Source: CAYFKJ01 sp964528595
GTDB taxonomy: Bacteria; Pseudomonadota; Alphaproteobacteria; UBA2966
Assembly (NCBI GenBank): GCA_964528595.1
Contig: CAZGTM010000045.1
Location: 1-28,162, forward strand
Direction: 5' to 3'
DNA: 28,162 nucleotides
The translations under genes were made by a program, and so were the position numbers. How positions within the stretch are numbered: the first letter of the stretch is position 1; each line of letters opens with the position of its first letter. Positions 15,289 to 22,917 of this stretch are shown here, piece after piece. Below the pieces are notes generated by a model, which did not search any database, was not told the DNA's origin, and was given only the letters and a program-made list of their open reading frames with translations.

Positions 15289-17016
15289 ATGCATGACGAG
15301 CGGACCCTGTCCCTCTCGGAGGAACTGGCGGCCAAGCGCGATGCCGGTTACGAAAAGATGCTTGAGAAGTTTGGCAACCGCGCGCCTGCCCAGGCGCGCG
15401 ACCCCAGAACCCACTCGGGGCTGCCGATCAAGACGGCTTATTTCCCCCATGATGTCGCCGATCTCGAATACGCCGATGTCGGCGCACCGGGCCAATACCC
15501 CTTCACCCGCGGCAACCTGCCGGCGCAGTACCAGTTGATGAACTGGGCCAACCAGCCGGTCATCGGCTACGGCCTGCCGGAGGATACGCGCTCCCGCATG
15601 GACCATCTCTCGGCCCAGGGCATGACCGGCTACTTCGGCCACAATTTCTACAATCTGGTCTACGACCTGGTCTCCCACGAAGGCCTCGATCCCGACCATC
15701 CCGGGGCGCGCGGCCGGGTCGGCCAATGCGGCATGGCGGTCTATTGCAAGGCCGATATGGCGCGGCTATTTGACGGCATGGACCTGACCAAGATGAACGT
15801 CGTGCACATCAGCTACTACCAGGTCGTGCCGGCCTTGGCCCAGTACATCGCCTACGCCGAGGACCGCGGTCTCGGTCCCGCCGACCTGCGCGGCAACTCG
15901 ATGAACTGGTACCACCAGTCGGCTTATGTCGGCATGAGCGCCTTCCCGCCTGATAACGGCCACCGCCTGGCGGTCGAACTGATCAGCTACTGCAACAAGA
16001 ACATGCCGCGCTGGAACACCACCAACCTGTTCGGCTACGGCGTCGAGGAGGCCGGCGGCACGGCGGTGCAGGAAATCGGCCTGATGCTGGCCTACGGCAT
16101 CGACCTGGTGCGGGGCTGCATGAAATCCGGCATGAAGGCGGACGAAGCGCTGCCGCGTTTCGGTTTCCAGATCGCCCAGGCCAACGACTTCTTCGAGGAA
16201 ATCTGCAAAATCCGGGCGTTGCGCAAGATCTGGGCGAAGACCATGCACGAGGACATGGGCGCCGAGGATCCACGCTCCATGCACGTGCGCATCCACACGC
16301 ACACCTCGGGCGCATCGCTGACCGCCCAGCAACCGCTGGTCAACCTGATCCGCACCACCCTGCACGCCTTCGGCGCCGCTCTTTCCGGCGTTCAGGCCAT
16401 GGAGGTTTCGGCCTACGACGAGGCGCTCTCGATCCCGTCTGAGGATTCGGCCACGCTGGCGCTGCGCATCCAACAGGTTATCCAGGAAGAAACCAACATC
16501 ACCGCCGTTTCAGATCCGCTGGGCGGTTCCTACTATGTCGAATCGCTGACCGAACAGCTGGCCCAGGAGGCACTGCAATTGGTCGAGCGCATCGAGGAGC
16601 AGGGCGGCTACATCGCGGCCCAGCAGTCTGGTTGGCTGCGGCGTGAGATCGAAGGTTCCGCCGACCGCTGGCGCGATATGGTCGACAAGGGCGAGCGCAA
16701 GATCGTCGGCCTCAACTGCTACACCGAAGAGGAGGAAGCCAAGCCGGAAATCTTCAAGGTTGACCGCGAGGCCGAACGCGTCGCCGTCGAACGCGTCCAG
16801 GAATTGAGGGCCTCACGGGACCAGGCAAGATACGAGACGGCGATTGGCGACTTCCACCGGGTGGCTGAGGAGTTCGCGGCCAAACCCTACGAGGAACTGG
16901 GCGGCGGCGAACTGATGGAAGCGGCCATCCAAGCCGCCCGCGCCGACGCCACCACCGGCGAAATGATGGGTGTGCTGAAAGACACCCTGGGATGGAGAGC
17001 CCCCCATGAGTACTGA
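15289..17016 (+). CDS. B12-dependent acyl-CoA mutase, large (substrate-binding) subunit, atypical active site
   Basis: 575 aa, the size of the stand-alone large subunits of isobutyryl- and 2-hydroxyisobutyryl-CoA mutases. The barrel is clearly of the methylmalonyl-CoA mutase (MCM) family: YPFTRGN near 72, FFEEICKIRALRKIWAK, THTSGASLTAQQPLVN and SDPLGGSYYVESLT. Aligned by eye to the Propionibacterium enzyme, however, Tyr89 is V91, Arg207 is V214 and the generally conserved His244 is G251 (in LFGYGVEEAG); residues that hold CoA or substrate, such as Arg82, Thr85 and Arg87, are M84, A87 and Q89. It should therefore rearrange a substrate other than methylmalonyl-CoA. The B12 subunit is the next gene, overlapping by 11 nt, and a chaperone GTPase is at the end of the operon. 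Confidence 0.88.
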   Translation: MHDERTLSLSEELAAKRDAGYEKMLEKFGNRAPAQARDPRTHSGLPIKTAYFPHDVADLEYADVGAPGQYPFTRGNLPAQYQLMNWANQPVIGYGLPEDTRSRMDHLSAQGMTGYFGHNFYNLVYDLVSHEGLDPDHPGARGRVGQCGMAVYCKADMARLFDGMDLTKMNVVHISYYQVVPALAQYIAYAEDRGLGPADLRGNSMNWYHQSAYVGMSAFPPDNGHRLAVELISYCNKNMPRWNTTNLFGYGVEEAGGTAVQEIGLMLAYGIDLVRGCMKSGMKADEALPRFGFQIAQANDFFEEICKIRALRKIWAKTMHEDMGAEDPRSMHVRIHTHTSGASLTAQQPLVNLIRTTLHAFGAALSGVQAMEVSAYDEALSIPSEDSATLALRIQQVIQEETNITAVSDPLGGSYYVESLTEQLAQEALQLVERIEEQGGYIAAQQSGWLRREIEGSADRWRDMVDKGERKIVGLNCYTEEEEAKPEIFKVDREAERVAVERVQELRASRDQARYETAIGDFHRVAEEFAAKPYEELGGGELMEAAIQAARADATTGEMMGVLKDTLGWRAPHEY

Positions 17017-17425
17017 GAGTGAAGCCGCGTCGGCGGAAGCCGAACCCATTCGCGTATTGTTGTCCAAGCCGACACACGACTGCCATGACCGGGGTGTCCG
17101 CCTGGTCGCCCGCAAGATGCGCGATGCCGGTTTCGAGGTGATCTTCTCAAATTTCCTGTTGCCGGAGGAGATCATCAACACCGCCATCGAGGAAGACGTC
17201 GACGTGGTCGGCGTCTCCAGTTCCGCCGGCGGTCATATGCCGGTGTTCGAGGACGTCATCGCCGGTCTGAAAGACGCCGGTCTTGAAGACGTCGTGTTGA
17301 TCGGTGGCGGCGTCATCCCGGAGGACGATGCCGAGCAGTTGTCCGACTGGGGCGTCAAGGCGATCTTCGGTCCCGGCACCTCGGCCGAGGACGCCATCGA
17401 AATGATCAAAGGCGAATTAAACTAG
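17006..17425 (+). CDS. Acyl-CoA mutase small subunit (B12-binding)
   Basis: 139 aa, a typical size for a free B12-binding subunit (HcmB-type). The adenosylcobalamin is bound base-off, with a His replacing the lower ligand: D25-x-H27-xx-G30 in KPTHDCHDRG. The second and third motifs are GVSSSAGGHMPVFEDVI and IGGGVIPEDD, which close around the nucleotide tail. It starts 11 nt inside the end of the large-subunit gene, so the two are made in equal amounts and form one enzyme. One change from most relatives is Thr in place of the Gly before the His-Asp motif. Unlike the large subunit, the cofactor side looks intact, so a working radical enzyme is likely. Confidence 0.92.
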   Translation: MSTESEAASAEAEPIRVLLSKPTHDCHDRGVRLVARKMRDAGFEVIFSNFLLPEEIINTAIEEDVDVVGVSSSAGGHMPVFEDVIAGLKDAGLEDVVLIGGGVIPEDDAEQLSDWGVKAIFGPGTSAEDAIEMIKGELN

Positions 17426-17455
17426 GTCCGTTTCAGCCAGACAGGGAACACGGTA

Positions 17456-18379
17456 ATGAGTAACGAATTCAAGAAGGTTGCAATCCTTGGCGGCGGCGGC
17501 CTGATGGGACACGGCATCGCGCTGGCCTGCCTGCAGAACAGCGGCGCCGAAGTAACCATCGTCTCGCGGCGCGACGAATCGGTCCAACACGGCATGAATC
17601 TGATCGAGAACGGCCCGTTCGGCCTGGGCAAGGCCGTAGCGCGCGGCAAGCTCAGCGAGGACGATGCCAAGGGCGTGCTGGCGCGCCTCGACGGCACGAC
17701 GGACTACGAGGCCGGCCTGGGCGACGCTGACCTCGTTTTCGAATCCATTCCCGAGATCGTCACCGTCAAACACGAGGCCTTGCTGGCGGCCGAAAAACAT
17801 GCGCCGGCCGAGGCGATTTTCGCCTCCAACACCTCTTCCATCATGATTTCGGAACTGTCAGCCCCGCTGGAACGGCCCGAGCGCCTGGTGGGCACGCACT
17901 GGTTCTATCCCTCCAACGTCATGCCGCTGGTCGAGGTGGCGCGCAGCGAATTGACCGACAAACAGGCGCTTGACCGCGTCGTCGCCTACCTCGGCGCCGT
18001 GCGCAAGAAAGCCGTGGTTGTGCGCGATGCACCGGGCTTCTTCATGACGCGCTTCATCAACAATTACCTGGCGGAGGCCATGCGGCTGGTCGAACTGGGC
18101 ATCGCCGGACCGGCCGAGGTCGACGAAATGTGCAAGACGGGGCTGGGCTGGCCCATGGGCGTGTTTGAGATGCTCGACGATACGGCCAACTTCGACGCCT
18201 TCTATCACGCCCAGGAATACCTCTTCGAGACCTGCGGCGAGCGCTACGCTGTGCCGCCCCTGGCGCGGAAGGTCTTCAAATCGGGTTACCTCGGCGATCC
18301 AAAACTGAAGCCGGGCAGCCGGGGCGGCTGGTATGAGTTTCTTGGAGCGGAAAAAGCGGAAAAGAAACCCAAGAAGTAA
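17456..18379 (+). CDS. 3-hydroxyacyl-CoA dehydrogenase-family protein
   Basis: 307 aa. The NAD-binding Rossmann domain starts with VAILGGGGLMGHGIA (8-22). The catalytic Ser is in SNTSS, and the catalytic His-Glu pair is at H148 (GTHWFYPSNVMPLVEV) and the following Glu. In well-studied members the motif is HFFNP and the later one is PGFxxNR; here they are HWFYP and PGFFMTR, so two active-site Asn are Y151 and T198. The enzyme probably oxidises or reduces a 3-hydroxyacyl-CoA or another hydroxy acid with an unusual side chain, likely the substrate or product of the mutase. It lies 30 nt after the B12 subunit and 2 nt before the TetR gene. The C-terminal tail is Lys-rich. Confidence 0.85.
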   Translation: MSNEFKKVAILGGGGLMGHGIALACLQNSGAEVTIVSRRDESVQHGMNLIENGPFGLGKAVARGKLSEDDAKGVLARLDGTTDYEAGLGDADLVFESIPEIVTVKHEALLAAEKHAPAEAIFASNTSSIMISELSAPLERPERLVGTHWFYPSNVMPLVEVARSELTDKQALDRVVAYLGAVRKKAVVVRDAPGFFMTRFINNYLAEAMRLVELGIAGPAEVDEMCKTGLGWPMGVFEMLDDTANFDAFYHAQEYLFETCGERYAVPPLARKVFKSGYLGDPKLKPGSRGGWYEFLGAEKAEKKPKK

Positions 18380-18381
18380 GG

Positions 18382-19011
18382 ATGAGGGCAACGGACTTGA
18401 ACCTTCAAACCAGCAACGCCAAACCGACGGCAGGGATCAAACGGCGCTCTTCCAACCGCCGCGACGCCCTCATTAAAGCGGCGGCGACGATTTTCCTGAG
18501 CGAGGGTTTCGCCTCCGCCTCGATGCGCGATATCGCGGCGGCGGCGGGCATGAAGGCGGGGTCGATCTATTATCACTTTCCCTCCAAGACGGACTTGTTC
18601 ATCGCCGTTCACGAGGAGGGTCTGCGCCTGATCACGCAATCGGTCGAGGACGCTCTGGTCGGGGTCGAGGAGCCGTGGACGCGTTTGGAGACGGCCTGCG
18701 TCGCCCATCTCGAAGCCTTGTTGACGGGCAGCGTCATCCTCCAAGCCGTCATGCGCGATCTGCCGCAGAACTTCGATGCTCAGGCCTGGCGCCAGATCAC
18801 CGGCTTTCGCGACGCCTACGAGGCCATCTTCGCCGGGCTGCTGGATGACCTCCGGCTGCCGCAGGGAACTAACCGCCATGACCTCCGCCTGATGTTGCTG
18901 GGCGCCATGAACTGGTCATTCAACTGGTACCGGCCGGGCCGCCAGACGCCCGAGGCGCTGGCCCGGCGCTATGTCGGCTTTATCAAATCCCAGCTTTACG
19001 TCGACGAATGA
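18382..19011 (+). CDS. TetR-family transcriptional regulator
   Basis: 209 aa. The N-terminal HTH domain is typical: RRDALIKAAATIFLSEGF followed by ASMRDIAAAAGMKAGSIYYH and FPSKTDLF (about residues 27-75). The C-terminal ligand domain (80-205) resembles those of TetR proteins that sense acyl-CoA thioesters. It lies inside the mutase operon, 2 nt after the dehydrogenase and overlapping the GTPase gene by 4 nt, so it is made together with the enzymes it probably controls. Its best candidate operator is the TAACG-CT-CGTTA dyad at 15140-15151 in the divergent promoter region. Confidence 0.9.
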   Translation: MRATDLNLQTSNAKPTAGIKRRSSNRRDALIKAAATIFLSEGFASASMRDIAAAAGMKAGSIYYHFPSKTDLFIAVHEEGLRLITQSVEDALVGVEEPWTRLETACVAHLEALLTGSVILQAVMRDLPQNFDAQAWRQITGFRDAYEAIFAGLLDDLRLPQGTNRHDLRLMLLGAMNWSFNWYRPGRQTPEALARRYVGFIKSQLYVDE

Positions 19012-19970
19012 GGCAGGCGAAACGCACTGTCGAGTACTACCGCGAGGCCTTGCTGGCGGGAGACCGCGTCGCTCTGGCACGGGCCATTACGGCGGTCGAG
19101 AACAACCGCGCCGACGCCCGCAACGTCTTTCAGGCCATCAACGGCCATGGCGGCAACGCCCACGTCATCGGCATCACCGGCGCGCCCGGCGCCGGCAAAT
19201 CGACCCTGGTCAACGCGGCCATACACGAGTTCAGGCAGCGCGGCCGCAAAATCGGGGTCATCGCCATCGACCCCACCAGCCCGTTCAGCGGCGGCGCCAT
19301 TCTGGGCGACCGCATCCGCATGTCCGAACACGGCGCGGATGAGAATGTCTTCGTTCGCTCCCTTGCGGCGCGGGGCCACCTGGGCGGTTTGTCGCGGGCA
19401 ACCGCGCGCGTGGTTGACGTCATGGATGCGGCCGGCTGCGATATCGTGATCGTCGAAACCGTCGGCACGGGGCAGTCCGAAGTTGAGATCATGGAAATCG
19501 CCCAAACCGTATTGGTCGTATGCGCGCCGGGTCTCGGCGACGATATTCAGGCGGTCAAGGCCGGCATCCTCGAAATCGCCGATATCCTGGTCGTCAACAA
19601 GGCCGACATGGCCGGCGCTGAGCGCACGGTCGGGCAATTGCGGGATGCCATCTCGCTCGGACCGAAATCGGACTGGGCCGTTCCCGTCCTCAAGACCGCC
19701 GCCACAACGGGTGAGGGTGTCCCGGTGCTGGTCGATGAAACCGAGCGGCATCTGTCGGATATCGATGCCGACGAAAGGCGCAATGCCGCCCTCATCCGCA
19801 TGCGGGCGCTGATCGCCTCGTCCGCCGTCTATTACCTACGAAAATGGCTCGATGACCTGCAATCGGCGGAAATCGACGAGCTTTGCCGCGACGTTTTGTC
19901 GGGAGAGACCGACCTCGACGAAGCGGTTTTGACAGCGCTTCGGGCGTTGTCGGAAAAACGCACGACTTAG
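19008..19970 (+). CDS. meaB: MeaB/ArgK-type GTPase, acyl-CoA mutase chaperone
   Basis: 320 aa. This family loads adenosylcobalamin onto acyl-CoA mutases, protects them and helps remove inactivated cofactor, using GTP. Motifs seen are Walker A GAPGAGKST (58-66, K64), the family switch DPTSPFSGGAILGDRIRM, ETVGTGQSE in place of the DxxG motif, and NKAD for guanine. The C-terminal helices form the dimerisation arm. It starts in an ATGA overlap with the TetR gene and closes the operon. Its presence next to a divergent mutase supports that the mutase is a real B12 enzyme. A short AGCGG-TTT-CCGCT hairpin follows the stop. Confidence 0.93.
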   Translation: MRQAKRTVEYYREALLAGDRVALARAITAVENNRADARNVFQAINGHGGNAHVIGITGAPGAGKSTLVNAAIHEFRQRGRKIGVIAIDPTSPFSGGAILGDRIRMSEHGADENVFVRSLAARGHLGGLSRATARVVDVMDAAGCDIVIVETVGTGQSEVEIMEIAQTVLVVCAPGLGDDIQAVKAGILEIADILVVNKADMAGAERTVGQLRDAISLGPKSDWAVPVLKTAATTGEGVPVLVDETERHLSDIDADERRNAALIRMRALIASSAVYYLRKWLDDLQSAEIDELCRDVLSGETDLDEAVLTALRALSEKRTT

Positions 19971-19986
19971 AGCGGTTTCCGCTTTT
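19971..19986 (+). terminator. Candidate intrinsic terminator of the mutase operon
   Basis: Directly after the GTPase stop, AGCGG-TTT-CCGCT can form a 5-bp stem with a 3-nt loop, followed by a short run of T. The stem is short and the T run only four bases, so it is a weak candidate. The rest of the gap to 20124 is AT-richer, holds a GAATATTC dyad at 20004-20011, and probably contains the promoter of the next gene. Confidence 0.4.
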
Positions 19987-20124
19987 CATTTGATCGATTG
20001 TAGGAATATTCTCCCATCGGGCGGGAATTTGTTTCCGAATTCATTGTGGATGCCGAAATTCCGGCCCAAATCCTTCCATAATTAAATTTGTTGATGTAAT
20101 CACAAAAAAGAGTAGACACCTCCT

Positions 20125-20847
20125 ATGACCCGGGAACGGTCTTTCACAACAATCGAAACTCTCGTTGTCGACAGCCGGAGCGACTATAAGCACTACGGCA
20201 ACGTCGATCTTTTTCTCGATGGCGCCGACGCCGACACGCGGCAAATCACGCCGGAAACGTTGGCGGCCAAATTGTTGGCCGACGCGGTTATACATCTGGC
20301 AAAGTTGAATGCAGCGTTCGGGACGGCCCTGACCTCCGACCACGACGATATCCTCAACCATTTAAAAATTTTTCTGGCGCCGCTCGGGTCCGGTGATAGG
20401 GAGTATTTAATGGAAGCAGATTCCCCCGACGACGTATTCTTCAACATGCTTGAAGGGGATGCGCACCCGACCGACGGTTTATCGGAATCGACCGGCGGGG
20501 CACCCGACATTGCGACGAACAACTGCTTCATTCACGCGTCCAGCCCGCTGGCAGGCGTCGTTGTCAGCAAGGCCTCAGCCGCGTTTTTCATGCTGATCAT
20601 CTTGCTCGACACGGCCGACATCCGTTATGCCGTGGGTGGAAATGTGGAACTCGATCGCGAGCAGATGTTCCGGTGTTTTTCTCATTTGCTCAGGCTATTA
20701 GGCGACCTCGACATCGGCGAAGGGGAGGCCGAGCCCGGCGAAGGCAAAATGCAAAAGATGGTTTTCGTGGCCGGCCTGAAGCGGCTTAGTGCCGACGGCA
20801 TCGCACGCGACACGTTGGAATCCAGCGATTTACCGGCTATCCACTAG
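20125..20847 (+). CDS. Unrecognised protein, possibly membrane-associated
   Basis: 240 aa; I do not recognise the family. The N-terminus (MTRERSFTTIETLVVDSRS) is not a signal peptide. The middle contains acidic stretches (SPDDVFFNMLEGDAH) and then one hydrophobic segment, KASAAFFMLIILLDTADI near 150-168, which could be a membrane helix or a buried helix. The C-terminal third has a Glu/Gly-rich EGEAEPGEG stretch. Codon use includes more TTA and AAA or TTT codons than its neighbours, suggesting a different origin. The start is uncertain: the CACCTCC just before the ATG is not a ribosome site, and the nearest candidate is AAAGAG further upstream. It ends 3 nt before the convergent HyuA gene. Confidence 0.6.
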   Translation: MTRERSFTTIETLVVDSRSDYKHYGNVDLFLDGADADTRQITPETLAAKLLADAVIHLAKLNAAFGTALTSDHDDILNHLKIFLAPLGSGDREYLMEADSPDDVFFNMLEGDAHPTDGLSESTGGAPDIATNNCFIHASSPLAGVVVSKASAAFFMLIILLDTADIRYAVGGNVELDREQMFRCFSHLLRLLGDLDIGEGEAEPGEGKMQKMVFVAGLKRLSADGIARDTLESSDLPAIH

Positions 20848-20850
20848 GGC

Positions 20851-22917
20851 TTATTTAATCCGGGCGATCACCAGGTTGCCGAAGCCGTCGACGGTTCCCG
20901 TCAGTCCGGGCTCGATGAATATCGTGGTGTCAGGTTGCTCCAGCAGCGCCGGGCCTTCGACCTCGGCGCCGACCGGCAATGTCAAGCGTTCGAAGATATT
21001 GGCTTCCCGCCAGCCGCCTTCGACCCAGATCTGCCGCGCGCCGAGCCGGGCATCCTCGATCGTCGTGCCGCCGGTCGGCGCCAGAATGGCCAGGTCGAAC
21101 TTGGGCCGCCGTCCGATTACCGAAACCCTTAGGTTCAGAACGCGAATGGCGATGTCTTCCAACGGCCTGCCGTAAACCTGGGCGTAGCGCGCCACGAAGG
21201 CCTCTCCGATCATCTCCCGGGTCACGCCGGTGGAGCCGCCCTCGAAACTGATCGGCAAGGGGACGTCCACGGTGTGGGTTTGACCGAGATAGGACATGTC
21301 CAGTTCGAAGGTGCTGTCGATGCCGCCGAACGTCACGCCAGCCTCCTGCAGCAGCGTCATGCCCTGCCCCGCCAGTTCGGCCATGCGGTGGTCGAGGTGA
21401 TCGACATCCAGTTGGTCCAGCATGCCGTTCAGGGTCTGGACGAAGTCGTGGCGCATGTCGGCAATAGTGCAGCCCAGCGCGCTGGTCACGCCGGGATAAC
21501 GCGGCACCAGGGCGCTCTTGAGGCCGACCTCCTTGATCAGAGCGCCGGCATGCAACGCGCCGCCGCCGCCGAACGGCATGGCGGCGAAATCGCCGGGATT
21601 ATGGCCCCGTTCGATGGAAACGAGGCGAATGGCTCCGGCCATGCGCGAATTGGCGACGCGGATCACCGCTTCCGCCGCCGCCATCACGTCCAGGTCCAAA
21701 GCCTTACCGACATGCTCCGCGATCGCCGACTTGGCGGCCTCGACATCCAAACGGTCGAGCTTGCCGCCGATCGGCCGATCCGCGTTGATGCGGCCTAACA
21801 CGAGGTTGGCGTCCGTCACCGTCGGGCGGTCGTTGCCCAGGCCGTAGCAGACCGGACCGGGGTCGGAGCCCGCCGATTCGGGACCGATCTGGAGCAATCC
21901 GCCCCGGTCGACCCAGGCAATGGAGCCGCCACCGGCGCCGATGGTGGTGATTTCGATCATCGGCGTGCGCACCACCATGCCGAAATCAATCGCCGTCTGG
22001 GCGCTTAGCGCGCTTTCTCCCGCGGCCACCAGCGAGACGTCGAAACTGGTCCCGCCCATGTCGCAAGTAATGACGTTGGGAAAGCCCGCGGCACCCGCGA
22101 TGTGGGCGCTGGCGATGACGCCGGCGGCGGGACCCGACAGCGCAGTCCGGATCGGCAGCCGCCGCGCGGTATCAACCGACATGACGCCCCCGTTGGATTG
22201 CACGATCAGCACCTGGCCCTCGAAACCGTCCTCACCCAGGGCCGTCTCCAGACGATGCAGATAATTGCCTATGGGCGGCTGCAGATAAGCGTTCAAGGTC
22301 GCTGTCGAAGTCCGCTCGAACTCGCGGATCTCCGGCAGAATTTCGGAGGAGGCGACGATATGATCGTTGGGCCAAACCTCTCGCACGGCGGCGGAGGCGC
22401 TGGCTTCGTTGGCGGTGTTGGCGTAGGCGTTGATGAAGACGATACAGACGCTCTCGACGCCGGCTTCGAGCAATTTTTTTGCCGCCGCCTTGACCTCGGC
22501 CGGATCAACGGCGGCATGCACCGTGCCGTCGGCCAGGGTGCGTTCGGCCACCTCAAGGCGCAGATCACGAGGCACGACCGGTTCGAACTGACCCCACAGC
22601 CCCCAGGTGTTTGGCCGGTCGCGCCGGCGCATTTCCAGGGCATCGCGAAATCCGGCCGTCGTGATGATGCCGGTCCGAGCGCCTTTTCTTTCCAGCAATG
22701 CGTTGGTGCCGACCGTGGTGCCGTGAACGACCGTGGCGATCTCGCCAAAGCCCTCGACGCCCGACCGGATCCCTTCGATAAACCCGACCGACTGGTCGGG
22801 CCGCGTCGAGGGCACCTTGGCGACGTCGCAGCGCCCGGTGGCTTCGTCGAGAAAAAAAACATCGGTGAAGGTGCCGCCGACATCGACGCCGACAACGTAC
22901 TTCGAGGTCTCGCTCAT
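20851..22917 (-). CDS. hyuA: Hydantoinase/oxoprolinase family protein, subunit A (HyuA)
   Basis: 688 aa, normal length. HyuA carries the ATP-binding (actin-like) part of ATP-dependent enzymes that open lactam rings (5-oxoproline, N-methylhydantoin, caprolactam) or carboxylate ketones (acetone, acetophenone). Motifs are GVDVGGTFTDVFF at the start, VHGTTVGTNALLERKGA, CDMGGTSFDVSLV and GAGGGSIAWVDRGGLLQIGP, all typical. The C-terminal barrel is also complete. It starts in an ATGA overlap with HyuB, so the two are made together and form one complex. It is the last gene of the five-gene operon. The sequence does not say whether the reaction is ring opening or carboxylation. Confidence 0.93.
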   Translation of the reverse strand: MSETSKYVVGVDVGGTFTDVFFLDEATGRCDVAKVPSTRPDQSVGFIEGIRSGVEGFGEIATVVHGTTVGTNALLERKGARTGIITTAGFRDALEMRRRDRPNTWGLWGQFEPVVPRDLRLEVAERTLADGTVHAAVDPAEVKAAAKKLLEAGVESVCIVFINAYANTANEASASAAVREVWPNDHIVASSEILPEIREFERTSTATLNAYLQPPIGNYLHRLETALGEDGFEGQVLIVQSNGGVMSVDTARRLPIRTALSGPAAGVIASAHIAGAAGFPNVITCDMGGTSFDVSLVAAGESALSAQTAIDFGMVVRTPMIEITTIGAGGGSIAWVDRGGLLQIGPESAGSDPGPVCYGLGNDRPTVTDANLVLGRINADRPIGGKLDRLDVEAAKSAIAEHVGKALDLDVMAAAEAVIRVANSRMAGAIRLVSIERGHNPGDFAAMPFGGGGALHAGALIKEVGLKSALVPRYPGVTSALGCTIADMRHDFVQTLNGMLDQLDVDHLDHRMAELAGQGMTLLQEAGVTFGGIDSTFELDMSYLGQTHTVDVPLPISFEGGSTGVTREMIGEAFVARYAQVYGRPLEDIAIRVLNLRVSVIGRRPKFDLAILAPTGGTTIEDARLGARQIWVEGGWREANIFERLTLPVGAEVEGPALLEQPDTTIFIEPGLTGTVDGFGNLVIARIK

